Assembly: GCA_022827425.1 (NCBI GenBank)
Contig: JAJDSZ010000129.1
Coordinates: forward strand, 1-64,000
DNA from: Pseudomonadales bacterium
GTDB lineage: Bacteria > Pseudomonadota > Gammaproteobacteria > Pseudomonadales > Pseudohongiellaceae
Reading direction: 5' to 3'
DNA length: 64,000 nt
In this document: positions 25,696 through 34,119 of the stretch, in pieces
How the letters are laid out: every line of letters begins with the position of its first letter
Position numbering within the stretch: position 1 is the stretch's first letter
Notes under the pieces: model-generated
The model's input: the letters and a program-made list of their open reading frames with translations, nothing else
The model's database searches: none
What the model was told of the DNA's origin: nothing
Translations under genes and position numbers: made by a program

Positions 25696-25857
25696 TTACA
25701 AGCCGGCCTGTGTTTCAAGGCACCGGATGGCATCGCGGACTTCGACCCAGCGATTCCAGCCGCGATCGACATAAGTTTGCGCTTCGGATGAAAGCACGAT
25801 CATTGAATCGTTGGCGGTGCCCTTGAAGGTTTGCAGAACCCGCAACCATCTTTCCAC
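25696..25857 (-). CDS. 53-residue hypothetical protein
   Basis: Reads (GTG)ERWLRVLQTFKGTANDSMI, then VLSSEAQTYVDRGWNRWVEV and RDAIRCLETQAGL. The composition is that of a real folded helical protein rather than antisense noise, with conserved-looking tryptophans. It starts 30 bases after the dehydratase stop on the same strand and is followed by a strong terminator. The start is a GTG with AAGGG ten bases upstream; no ATG is available in frame before an upstream stop. No family recognised. Confidence 0.55.
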   Translation of the reverse strand: MERWLRVLQTFKGTANDSMIVLSSEAQTYVDRGWNRWVEVRDAIRCLETQAGL

Positions 25858-25886
25858 ATGGTCCGCGCCCTTAAATGACGGGTGGG

Positions 25887-26849
25887 TTAGGGAACTTCGC
25901 CGGCGAGGACCTTGCTAAATACTTCGGCGTCCACATTGCCGCCGGTGAGGATCACCCCCACCCTGCGGCCCGCCTGCCGTTCCCGCTCCTGCATCAGCGC
26001 CGCGAATGCCGCGGCGCCGGCGCCTTCGGCCACATTATGGGTGTGCCGGTAGAGCAGGCGCATGGCTTCGGCGATTTCTTCCTCGCCGACCTCGACCACC
26101 CGTTCGGCCCCGGCGCGAATCATTTCCAGCGGTTCTTCCATGGGCACGCGGCAGGCCATGCCATCGGCGAAGGTATTGGCGGATTCGCTGGCCACCACCT
26201 TGCCCGCTTCGAAGCTGCGGGCCAGGGCCGCCGCCTTTTTGGCCACCACGCCGATGACCTCGGTTTGCAGGCCGAGCAGGTCCCTCGCGCGGATGACGCC
26301 GCAGATTCCGGAACCCATGCCGATGGGGACGTACACGGCGTCCAGGTCCGCCACGGCCTCGAACAACTCCAGGGCATAGGTGGCCACGCCACGCACGAGG
26401 GCGGGATGAAAGGGCGGCACTTTCATGGCGCCTTCGGCGTCGGCGGCGCGCACCGATTCCAGCCGTGATTCCTCGAAATCGTCACCGAACTCGATCAACT
26501 CGGCGCCCCAGCCGGTCATGGCGGCATTCTTTTCCACGCTGTTGCCCCGGGGCGCATAGACCGTAACCGGCACACCGAGGCGGCAGGCGGCAAAGGGAAT
26601 GCTTTGGCCGTGATTGCCCCGGGTGGCGGTAACCATCTTGTGCGGCAGCCCCGGACCTCGCTGCAACTCTTCAATCAGAACGAGGCCGCCACGCACCTTG
26701 AAGGCGCCGATTGGCGTGTGGTTCTCGTGCTTCAGCCAGACTTCGCAGCCGCTGACGCCGCCAAGCCCGGGCCAGGCGTACTGTGGCGTCGGCGGCATAT
26801 GCCGCGCAACGACTTCCCGCGCCTGCCGCAGTCCCGCAAGATCAAACAT
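25887..26849 (-). CDS. PLP-dependent threonine/serine dehydratase-like protein
   Basis: A 320-residue fold-type II PLP enzyme. The Schiff-base lysine is in PIGAFKVRGG, the phosphate-contacting segment TRGNHGQS follows, and a glycine-rich loop PIGMGSGICGV binds the cofactor phosphate. There is no ACT regulatory domain, so it resembles catabolic or racemase-type members more than biosynthetic IlvA. Substrate could be threonine, serine or a related hydroxy-amino acid. The ATG at 26849 has GGGGGGATCC just upstream and is preferred to 26885. Confidence 0.85.
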   Translation of the reverse strand: MFDLAGLRQAREVVARHMPPTPQYAWPGLGGVSGCEVWLKHENHTPIGAFKVRGGLVLIEELQRGPGLPHKMVTATRGNHGQSIPFAACRLGVPVTVYAPRGNSVEKNAAMTGWGAELIEFGDDFEESRLESVRAADAEGAMKVPPFHPALVRGVATYALELFEAVADLDAVYVPIGMGSGICGVIRARDLLGLQTEVIGVVAKKAAALARSFEAGKVVASESANTFADGMACRVPMEEPLEMIRAGAERVVEVGEEEIAEAMRLLYRHTHNVAEGAGAAAFAALMQERERQAGRRVGVILTGGNVDAEVFSKVLAGEVP

Positions 26850-26917
26850 TGGATCCCCCCATTCCGAAGCGCGCAATTCTGGCATCTCAACCGCGCCTGG
26901 TCAATTGCGATTCACTT

Positions 26918-27000
26918 GTCATTCTGCGCGGAGCGAAGCGTAGTCGCAGAATCTCACCGGGAGGCCACTGCCAGAAACTCTGCGACTTTCCGCAGAATGG
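26918..27000. repeat. family A palindromic repeat
   Basis: GTCATTCTGCGCGGAGCG, AGTCGCAGAATCTC, then GGGAGGCCACTGCC, then the right arm ACTCTGCGACTTTCCGCAGAATGG. The right arm is shortened relative to the copy at 33706. It lies between two minus-strand genes. Confidence 0.8.
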
Positions 27001-27012
27001 CGGGGGAACGGC

Positions 27013-28161
27013 CTAATCAAAATGCAGCCGCGAGCGGTTCAGGCGTTTCACCGAATTGCAGCCCATGAGAATCATGTCGCGCTCGATTTCTTCCCGCAGT
27101 TTGGTCAGGGCCCGGTCGACCGCGGGTTCGCCGCCGGCGGCGAGGGCGTACAGGTATCCCCGTCCGATCATGCAGGCCTTCGCTCCCATCGCCAGCGCCT
27201 TCAGAACATGGGTCCCGCGGCGCACGCCGCCGTCGAGAATGACTTCGATGCGATCGCCCACGGCGTCGACGATGGGTCCGAGTTGATCAAAAGGCGCAGT
27301 GGAGCCGTCGAGCTGGCGGCCGCCGTGGTTGGAAATCATGATGGCGCTGGCGCCGATATCCACCGCGCGGCGGGCGTCGTCCACCGACATCACGCCCTTG
27401 ACCGCGAAAGGCCCGCCCCAGCGCTGGATCGCCTCTTCGGCGTCCTTCCAGGTGATCGAGCGGTCGAACTGGCTGTTGATGTAATCGATGACCGAGATGA
27501 GCTTGCTGGTGCCCTCGTCGATTTGTCCGGCCACATTGGCGAGTTCGAACTTCCGCGAAGTGAGGTAGTTGAGGCTCCAGTGCGGGTGGGTGCAGAAGCT
27601 GAACAGGCTCTTGAGACCGAAGCGCGGCGGCGTCACCATGCCGGTGCGCAGGTCGCGTTCGCGGTTGCCCGCCACCAGGGTGTCCACGGTAAGGCAGATG
27701 GCGGAAAAATCGGCTTCCCTGCAGCGCTCGATGAAATCCCAGCTCATGGCTCGGTCCTTGTGGATATAGAGCTGGTAGCACTTGGGCCCCGGCGTCAGGG
27801 CGCCGATTTCCTCGATGCTCGTGGTGGCGATGGTGGACAGGCTGTACATGGTCCGGTGCTTGTGAGCCATGCGGCAGACGGCGTTTTCGCCGTGATGATG
27901 GAACAGCCGCGACATCGCCGTGGGCGAGCAGAATACCGGCCAGTCGAGCTTCTGGCCGAGCACGTTCACCGAAAGATCGAGATTCGACAAGTCCGCCAGG
28001 GCGTCGGGAATCAGCCGGACCCGGTCGAAGGCGCTGGTATTGCGGCGCAGGGTGATCTCGTCATCGGCGCCGCCGTCGATGTAATGAAACAGGGGCGCGG
28101 GCAGCCGCTTCCTGGCGAGCTTGCGAAAGTCGGCCGGATTGTGGCAATCGCTGATGCGCAA
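27013..28161 (-). CDS. FMN-dependent alpha-hydroxy acid dehydrogenase (lactate dehydrogenase/glycolate oxidase family)
   Basis: A 382-residue TIM-barrel flavoenzyme. The opening ADFRKLARKRLPAPLFHYIDGGADDEITLRRN and the active-site segment MISNHGGRQLDGSTAP, with catalytic histidine and arginine, are typical. A membrane-interaction loop is present in the middle, as in LldD. It oxidises a 2-hydroxy acid such as L-lactate to the 2-oxo acid. It is followed upstream by an MFS permease on the same strand, 38 bases away, suggesting uptake and oxidation of the same compound. Confidence 0.9.
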   Translation of the reverse strand: MRISDCHNPADFRKLARKRLPAPLFHYIDGGADDEITLRRNTSAFDRVRLIPDALADLSNLDLSVNVLGQKLDWPVFCSPTAMSRLFHHHGENAVCRMAHKHRTMYSLSTIATTSIEEIGALTPGPKCYQLYIHKDRAMSWDFIERCREADFSAICLTVDTLVAGNRERDLRTGMVTPPRFGLKSLFSFCTHPHWSLNYLTSRKFELANVAGQIDEGTSKLISVIDYINSQFDRSITWKDAEEAIQRWGGPFAVKGVMSVDDARRAVDIGASAIMISNHGGRQLDGSTAPFDQLGPIVDAVGDRIEVILDGGVRRGTHVLKALAMGAKACMIGRGYLYALAAGGEPAVDRALTKLREEIERDMILMGCNSVKRLNRSRLHFD

Positions 28162-28198
28162 AACAGATCCTTATGCGGATTTCCGGGGCGCCATTGCG

Positions 28199-29566
28199 TC
28201 AGCGGTCGGCGCCGTGAACCTCGTGCAGGCTGTCGCCGGAAGTCTCGCTCAGGGTCCACACACAGAGCAGCGAGGCCAGCGAGGCGATGGCGATATACAC
28301 CGAAACCCAGACAACGGCGTATTCGGTCCACAGAATCGTGGCGATGGTGGGAGCGAAGGCGCCGCCCATGATCGCGCCGATCTGGTAGCCCAGGGATGCG
28401 CCGGAATAACGCACTTCGGTGCTGAACAACTCGGTGTAGTAGGCCGCCTGTGGACCATACATCATGCCGAGGAAGCAAAGCCCGCCGGTGACGCCGAGCA
28501 CCACCAGCCAGAACTGTCCGGTATCCACCAGCGGGAACAGGGCAAAGGCCCAGACGCCGGTGAGAATCGCGCCGAGCATGAATATGCCGCGCCGGCCGTT
28601 CCTGTCGGAATAGCCCGCGGCCCAGAACTGGAAGGGAATCTGCAGGGCCGAGGCAAGCAGCACCGCCCACAGCATTTCGTCCCGGCTCATCCCCGCCACG
28701 CCCTGGCTGCCATAGGCGAGAATGAATCCGATCAGGATGTAGAAGGACACCTGGATGGAAAGAAAGGCCCCCGCCGCCAGGGCAATGGTGCGCGGGTACT
28801 TGATCAGGGCTTCGAGCACCGGCGAGCGGCGCACGGTTGGCGCCGCCTGTTCATCTTCCCGCTGCGCTTCCCGCAGCATCTGCAATTCGCGGAAGGCCAC
28901 GGTGTCCTCGAGCTTCAACTGCACGTACAGGCTGATGCCGATCAGCATGACGCTGGCGAGGAAGGGAATGCGCCAGCCCCAGGCCTGGAAGAATTCGTCG
29001 GAAACCATGGCGCTGATGATGATGAAGGCCATGTTGGCGAGAATCACCCCCACCGGCGCCCCGGCCTGGGCATAGGCGCCGAACCAGCCCCGCTCATTGG
29101 ACGGCGCGCTTTCGGTGACGAGCAGCATCGCCCCGCCCCACTGGCCGCCGATGGCAAGGCCCTGGCAGAAGCGCAGCACCGTCAGCAGGATGGGCGCCGC
29201 GATGCCGATGGTGGCATAGGTGGGCAGCAGGCCGATCAGGGTCGAGGCCACGCCCATCAGCATCAGGGCGATGACCAGGGTGCGCTTGCGGCCGATGCGG
29301 TCGCCAAAATGGCCGAACAGGATGCCGCCCAGGGGCCGGGCGATAAAACCGAAGGCGAAGGTGCCAAAAGAAAGGATCAGGCCCACCGTGGGAGAGCTTT
29401 CCGGAAAGAAGGCCGCCGGGAAGATCAGCGCGGCGGCCGTGGCGTACAGGAAAAAGTCGTACCACTCGATGCTCGTGCCGGCAAGAGCGGTCAACGCCAC
29501 GGTGCGCATGTTCTGTTCCCGGTGCGCTTCGGCCTGCTGCACCGTGGTGGATTCATTGGCGGCCAT
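28199..29566 (-). CDS. MFS transporter, metabolite:H+ symporter type
   Basis: A 455-residue permease with twelve helices. TSIEWYDFFLYATAAALIFPAAFFP and ARPLGGILFGHFGDRIGRKRTL are the signatures of the metabolite-proton symporter group (ShiA, ProP, KgtP relatives). GAAAGGAG precedes the ATG at 29566, which decides the start; the open frame continues upstream without similarity. Located just upstream of the hydroxyacid dehydrogenase gene, it could import an organic acid for it. Confidence 0.9.
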   Translation of the reverse strand: MAANESTTVQQAEAHREQNMRTVALTALAGTSIEWYDFFLYATAAALIFPAAFFPESSPTVGLILSFGTFAFGFIARPLGGILFGHFGDRIGRKRTLVIALMLMGVASTLIGLLPTYATIGIAAPILLTVLRFCQGLAIGGQWGGAMLLVTESAPSNERGWFGAYAQAGAPVGVILANMAFIIISAMVSDEFFQAWGWRIPFLASVMLIGISLYVQLKLEDTVAFRELQMLREAQREDEQAAPTVRRSPVLEALIKYPRTIALAAGAFLSIQVSFYILIGFILAYGSQGVAGMSRDEMLWAVLLASALQIPFQFWAAGYSDRNGRRGIFMLGAILTGVWAFALFPLVDTGQFWLVVLGVTGGLCFLGMMYGPQAAYYTELFSTEVRYSGASLGYQIGAIMGGAFAPTIATILWTEYAVVWVSVYIAIASLASLLCVWTLSETSGDSLHEVHGADR

Positions 29567-29671
29567 GGGCTCTCCTTTCAGTGAGGGTTCGCAGCCTGTC
29601 TTGCGGGTTCTCCGGGTTCCCGACAAACCGGAAAGGCAATCGAGAATAGCAGGAAACCCCGGCCATGCACA

Positions 29672-29692
29672 GGAGCCTGCGCCGCAGGCTCC
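29672..29692. repeat. family C perfect palindrome
   Basis: GGAGCCTGC-GCC-GCAGGCTCC, a perfect nine-pair hairpin with a three-base loop. It lies between the divergent MFS and metY genes, 60 bases before the metY start. Confidence 0.75.
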
Positions 29693-29751
29693 GGGAGGCA
29701 ACATGATGTATCATCCGCCGCTCATTCATTTCCGGCGGGAGGAGCGCAACA

Positions 29752-31023
29752 GTGGAACAGGAAACCATCGCCATACATGGCGGCTACGAGACTGACGCGA
29801 CCACCAGGGCGGTTGCCGTCCCGATTTTCCAGACCGTGGCCTACGAATTCGACGACGCCAAGCACGGTGCGGACCTGTTCGATCTCGCGGTCCCCGGCAA
29901 TATCTACACCCGGATCATGAATCCCACCAATGCGGTGCTCGAAGCGCGCATGGCGGCGATGGAAGGCGGCCTCGCCGCGCTCGCGGTGGGTTCGGGCATG
30001 GCGGCGATCAATTACTCGATCCTGACCCTGGCCAGCGCGGGCAACAACGTCATCACCGTGCCCCAGTTGTACGGCGGCACCTACACGCTGTTCGCCCACA
30101 TGCTGCCGAGCCAGGGCATCGAGGTGCGCTTTGCCGAAGACGATTCGGCCGCGGCGCTGGAAAAACTCATCGACGGGAACACCCGCGCCATCTACTGCGA
30201 AACCATCGGCAACCCCGCGGGCAACATCATCGACCTGGAGCCCATCTGCCGGATGGCGCACAGGCACGGGGTGGCGGTCATCGTTGACAATACCGTGCCC
30301 ACGCCGGCGCTGTGCCGGCCCATCGACTACGGCGCCGACATCGTGGTGCATTCCCTGACCAAGTACGTGGGTGGCCACGGCACTTCCATCGGCGGAGTGA
30401 TCGTGGATTCGGGCAAGTTCCCCTGGGCCGAACACGCCCAGCGCTATCCCGAGCTGAACAATCCCGAACCTTCGTATCACGGCATCGTCTACACCGAAGC
30501 CCTGGCCGAGGCGGCTTTCATCGGCCGCGCGCGCACGGTTCCCCTGCGCAACACCGGCTCTGCCCTGTCTCCCATGAATGCCTTTCTCATCCTGCAGGGT
30601 CTGGAAACCCTCAACCTGCGCATGGAACGGCATTGCGAGAACGCCATGGCCGTGGCCGAATATCTGTCGAGCCACGACAAGGTGGAATGGGTCAGCTTTG
30701 CCGGGCTGCCAGCGGACCCGGGTCACGCCCTGGCGCGGAAGTACTGCGGCGGCACACCGGCTTCCCTGCTTACTTTCGGGGTGAAGGGCGGCTTCGAGGC
30801 AGGCGTGCGGTTCTACGACGCCCTGCGAATGATCAAGCGCCTGGTGAATATCGGCGACGCCAAGACCCTATCCTGCCACCCCGCGTCAACCACCCACCGG
30901 CAACTGACCGAGGCAGAGCAGTTGACCGCCGGCGTGCGCCCGGAAACCATCCGCCTGTGCATCGGCATCGAGCACATCAAGGATATTCTGGCGGATATCG
31001 AACAGGCGCTGGAAGCTGCCTGA
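29752..31023 (+). CDS. metY: O-acetylhomoserine sulfhydrylase-like Cys/Met metabolism enzyme
   Basis: A 423-residue PLP enzyme of the gamma family. IYTRIMNPTNAVLEARMAAMEGG, YGGTYTLFAHMLP, VIVDNTVPTPALCRPIDYGADIVVHSLTKYVGGHG (lysine that binds PLP) and the C-terminal LVNIGDAKTLSCHPASTTHRQL with IRLCIGIEHIKDILADIEQAL are typical of MetY. It makes homocysteine from O-acetylhomoserine and sulfide. The GTG start has GGAGGAG seven bases upstream. Related lyases (MetZ, MetB) cannot be wholly excluded. Confidence 0.9.
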   Translation: MEQETIAIHGGYETDATTRAVAVPIFQTVAYEFDDAKHGADLFDLAVPGNIYTRIMNPTNAVLEARMAAMEGGLAALAVGSGMAAINYSILTLASAGNNVITVPQLYGGTYTLFAHMLPSQGIEVRFAEDDSAAALEKLIDGNTRAIYCETIGNPAGNIIDLEPICRMAHRHGVAVIVDNTVPTPALCRPIDYGADIVVHSLTKYVGGHGTSIGGVIVDSGKFPWAEHAQRYPELNNPEPSYHGIVYTEALAEAAFIGRARTVPLRNTGSALSPMNAFLILQGLETLNLRMERHCENAMAVAEYLSSHDKVEWVSFAGLPADPGHALARKYCGGTPASLLTFGVKGGFEAGVRFYDALRMIKRLVNIGDAKTLSCHPASTTHRQLTEAEQLTAGVRPETIRLCIGIEHIKDILADIEQALEAA

Positions 31024-31056
31024 TCTCGAATCGGGGCCGGAGCCTCCCGACGGGGG

Positions 31057-31080
31057 TCCTGCGACTGTGAGCAGGATGAC
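31057..31080. repeat. degenerate family A fragment
   Basis: TCCTGCGACTGTGAGCAGGA is a decayed half of the family A unit with a GGATGAC end. It lies in the 169-base gap between metY and the molybdenum hydroxylase gene, which holds nothing else recognisable. Confidence 0.4.
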
Positions 31081-31192
31081 GGTTGGGGACCTGGTCCGGC
31101 CCGTTGAGGTCAACGGCAGCAGCTACCAGCGGATCCAGCCCCGCAACTGAATGGCGTTGAACGGGGCCTCGAAGCCGCTTTGGCGGCGGCGA

Positions 31193-33601
31193 TCAGGTCG
31201 TATTGGTTTGCAGGGGACCATGGGACGGCTCCAGCCCGGCGGCGGCATGGAGAATCATGTCCGCGGTGACCGGCACCCGGTTGAACTGATGCCCGCCGAG
31301 CGCATCGGCGATGGCGCAGAGCAGCGCCGCCGAGGCGCAGCCCTGGATCGGCTCGCCGATGCCCCGGGCGCCCACCGGGTTCTCCGGGTCCGCCATGCTC
31401 ACGGCGTCATGGTCCATGGGCGTGGGCACATCGAGAACCGTGGGAATCTTGGCCTGCCACAGGCTGGTGGCGGCGGGCAGGCCATTTTGCGGATCGTAGG
31501 CGTGGCGCTCGAAACCAGCCATGCCGAATCCCATCACCGCCGCGCTCTTGGTCTGGATTTCGAGTCCCCGGGGGTGGAGCACGGTGCCGCAGTCGGCAAC
31601 GCCGAGATAATCGAGAATCTCGTACTTGCCGGTTTCGGTGTCGAGTTCGATTTCGATGAATCCCACGGCAAGGGCCGGCGGCGTGCCGTCCCTGTCGAGA
31701 TTGTCCCTGGCCACGCCGATGAGTCCGGTGCCTGCAAGGGCTGCCACGGAGCGGCTGGTAATGGGATTGATGTCCTCGGGCGCCAGTTCGCCGCTGTAGC
31801 GGCCGCCGAGTTCTATCGCCCGGGCGGCGGCATCGGCATAGGTGATGAAGCGCGACGGGTCCTCCCGCAGAAACACCCGCTCGTTGCCGATGTCGTAGTC
31901 TTCCGTGGCGCCGCCGAGTTCGATGGCGGCGATTTCCAGCAGCTTCCGGACGGCGTCCACGGCGGCGACATAGTTGGTCCGGGTCATGGTGAACGAGGTA
32001 TTGCTGCCGAACTGGCCGTTATTCCAGGGCAGATGCTTGCGGGTGTCGCCGCGTTCGATGATGGTATTGTCCCAACTGTGCCTGAGCACCTCCGCCGCGA
32101 CCCGGGAAGTCGAAGAATACGAATAGGTGCCGAGATTGCCGACGCCAGTATGGATATGCAGCTTGCCGTCCGGCGTGATGCGCACGAGTCCGTCGAAACC
32201 GCTGCTGCCGGCTGAGTGGTAGGCCTGACCCACGCCGACTCCGATCACTTTCGAGCCGTTGCGCCGACCGCTGCGGGCGCGGCGGCCGGCCCAGTCGAAT
32301 CGCTCTGCGCCCATGGCGAGGGCTTCGCTGATATAGGCCGATGTCATGCCGCCCCGGTTGGGGCCATAGCTGGAATCGCTTCCCGGCGCATTGATCTGGC
32401 GGATGGCGAGCGGGTCCAGGCCGAGTTCCCGGGCGGCCCGGTCGAACATGGGCTCCACCGCGGCATGGATCTGATTCTGGCCCGGCCCACGCTGCGGGCC
32501 CTTGGGCGGCGTATTGGTGATCAGGGGCACGCCGCGAAAGCGCATGGCCTCGGGCTGGTAGATCAGCGAAAAGGAATCCGCCGCGGCGAGCCAGTCGCTG
32601 AAGCCGCCGTAGGAGCCGTTGTCCTGGATCAGGTACAGGTCCGCAGCAAGCAGGCGGCCATCGCTGCGGAATCCCATTTTCACCCGGCCCTGAAAGCCAT
32701 GCCGCGCCGAGCCGATGAAGTATTCTTCCTCCCGGGAAATGCGCAGCATGACCGGGCGATTGATCAGGCGCGAAAAATGGGCGGGAATCGCCATGGCGGG
32801 ATAGGCGGCGCCCTTGGAGCCAAAGCCGCCGCCGCAGAATTCGGCGATAAAGACGATGTCTTCGGGGCTGACGCCAATCAGGCCGGACAGCATGGGCAAT
32901 GGGAAGGTGCCGCTCTGGCAGGAGCCGTACACGAAGCACTTGCCGTTTTCCCAGTAGGACAGCGCCGAGCGCGGCTCCATGGAATGGTGGGAATGGCTGG
33001 CGTTGACGAAGCTCTGGTCGAGAACGTGGTCGGCCCTGGCGAATCCGGCTGCCACATCGCCATAGGCCCACTCCCGCGCCGCTTCGCCCCGGGGAAGCCG
33101 GCCCTGTTCGAATTCGCGGAACTGCTCCTCGGTCCAGTGCAGGTCGAGCATTTCATCGCGCATGGCGTAGTTGCCCACATTGCCATTGGCGCGGGCGTTG
33201 GGGCCGCCGGGGCGCAGACTGGTGAGCGGGTCGGTGACGAAGGGCAGGCGTTCGATATCGAAACTGATCTGCCCGATGGCGTCCTCGGCGCTGCGCTCGT
33301 CCACCGCGGCAACGGCAAGAATGGGGTCGCCGACGAATAATGGCTCATTTGTGAGCAGCGGCGGCTGGGGGAAAGGCGCCACAGGCACGTCATCGGCGGT
33401 CATGACGCCGACAACGCCGGGCATTTCGAGAGCGCGGGAAAGATCCAGGTTTCCGACCCTGGCGTGTGGTGCCGGGCTGGTCAGCAGGCGGGCATAGACC
33501 ATTCCCTCCACCCGGAAATCCTCGGCGTATTTTGCGCCGCCGGTCACCTTCGCCCGCACATCCGAAGGCGTGAAATCCTTCCCGATCAACGAGTAAGCCA
33601 T
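31193..33601 (-). CDS. molybdenum hydroxylase large (molybdopterin-binding) subunit, orphan
   Basis: An 802-residue xanthine dehydrogenase-family large subunit. It opens VRAKVTGGAKYAEDF, has FCGGGFGSKGAAYPAMAIPA in the middle and ends with GARGIGEPIQGCASAALLCAIADALG, which holds the glutamate that acts as base. Such subunits bind Mo-pyranopterin and hydroxylate aromatic heterocycles or aldehydes. Active enzymes need a 2Fe-2S subunit and usually an FAD subunit; neither is next to it. They may be elsewhere, or the enzyme may use another electron acceptor. The substrate is unknown. Confidence 0.9.
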   Translation of the reverse strand: MAYSLIGKDFTPSDVRAKVTGGAKYAEDFRVEGMVYARLLTSPAPHARVGNLDLSRALEMPGVVGVMTADDVPVAPFPQPPLLTNEPLFVGDPILAVAAVDERSAEDAIGQISFDIERLPFVTDPLTSLRPGGPNARANGNVGNYAMRDEMLDLHWTEEQFREFEQGRLPRGEAAREWAYGDVAAGFARADHVLDQSFVNASHSHHSMEPRSALSYWENGKCFVYGSCQSGTFPLPMLSGLIGVSPEDIVFIAEFCGGGFGSKGAAYPAMAIPAHFSRLINRPVMLRISREEEYFIGSARHGFQGRVKMGFRSDGRLLAADLYLIQDNGSYGGFSDWLAAADSFSLIYQPEAMRFRGVPLITNTPPKGPQRGPGQNQIHAAVEPMFDRAARELGLDPLAIRQINAPGSDSSYGPNRGGMTSAYISEALAMGAERFDWAGRRARSGRRNGSKVIGVGVGQAYHSAGSSGFDGLVRITPDGKLHIHTGVGNLGTYSYSSTSRVAAEVLRHSWDNTIIERGDTRKHLPWNNGQFGSNTSFTMTRTNYVAAVDAVRKLLEIAAIELGGATEDYDIGNERVFLREDPSRFITYADAAARAIELGGRYSGELAPEDINPITSRSVAALAGTGLIGVARDNLDRDGTPPALAVGFIEIELDTETGKYEILDYLGVADCGTVLHPRGLEIQTKSAAVMGFGMAGFERHAYDPQNGLPAATSLWQAKIPTVLDVPTPMDHDAVSMADPENPVGARGIGEPIQGCASAALLCAIADALGGHQFNRVPVTADMILHAAAGLEPSHGPLQTNTT

Positions 33602-33705
33602 AAGTTCCTCAAACTCCGCCGAATGAAAGCGACTTCATTGTAAAGCAAAACTCGCGGCAAAATTCATGAAACTCGCGAACTCGCGGGACACCCATCGGAA
33701 CTCCT

Positions 33706-33789
33706 GTCATTCTGCGCGCAGTCGCAGAATCTCGTTGGGAGGCCACTCCGGGAGTTTCTGCGACTCCGCTTCGCTTCGCGCAGAATGAC
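33706..33789. repeat. family A palindromic repeat, best complete copy
   Basis: GTCATTCTGCGCG, AGTCGCAGAATCTC, a short centre with GGGAGGCCACTCC, then GTTTCTGCGACT and CGCGCAGAATGAC. It ends exactly where the nhaC-like remnant begins. Confidence 0.88.
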
Positions 33790-34116
33790 AGATGGCCAAC
33801 CCGTGCGGTCGCGGCAGCTTTACTCACGGGGGAATTGGTTCTAAGCTGCGGGGCATGGCTGGGGCAGCATCTTTGGAAAACCGCCGGCACGAATCTGTAT
33901 CGTCATATTCACGCCATGGTATTGACCACGGGCCTGATTCCCCGGACCGCCGCGGGCGCCTTCTACGCGGCAACCCTGGGAGTGGCCGCGATCAAGTATG
34001 CGCCCTTTGCGTTTTTCAATTATCTTAACGCCTTCGTTTCCGTCGCCATGGCCGCGGCAGGCGCGGGCCTGCTGCGGCGCGGCGGCAAATCATTCCAGAC
34101 AGCGGAAGGAGCTTGA
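33790..34116 (+). pseudogene. remnant of an NhaC-type Na+/H+ antiporter (C-terminal end only)
   Basis: The frame reads WKTAGTNLYRHIHAMVLTTG, then LIPRTAAGAFYAATLGVAAI and KYAPFAFFNYLNAFVSVA. This matches the last helices of NhaC-type antiporters (LIPWNTCGA...LGV...YAPYAFLN). The several hundred residues before it are missing, and the open frame enters directly from the family A repeat at 33789. There is no good start codon with Shine-Dalgarno sequence; the first usable TTG is at 33835. Judged a decayed gene truncated at the repeat. The stop is eight bases before glpK's GTG. Confidence 0.65.
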
Positions 34117-34119
34117 GCC

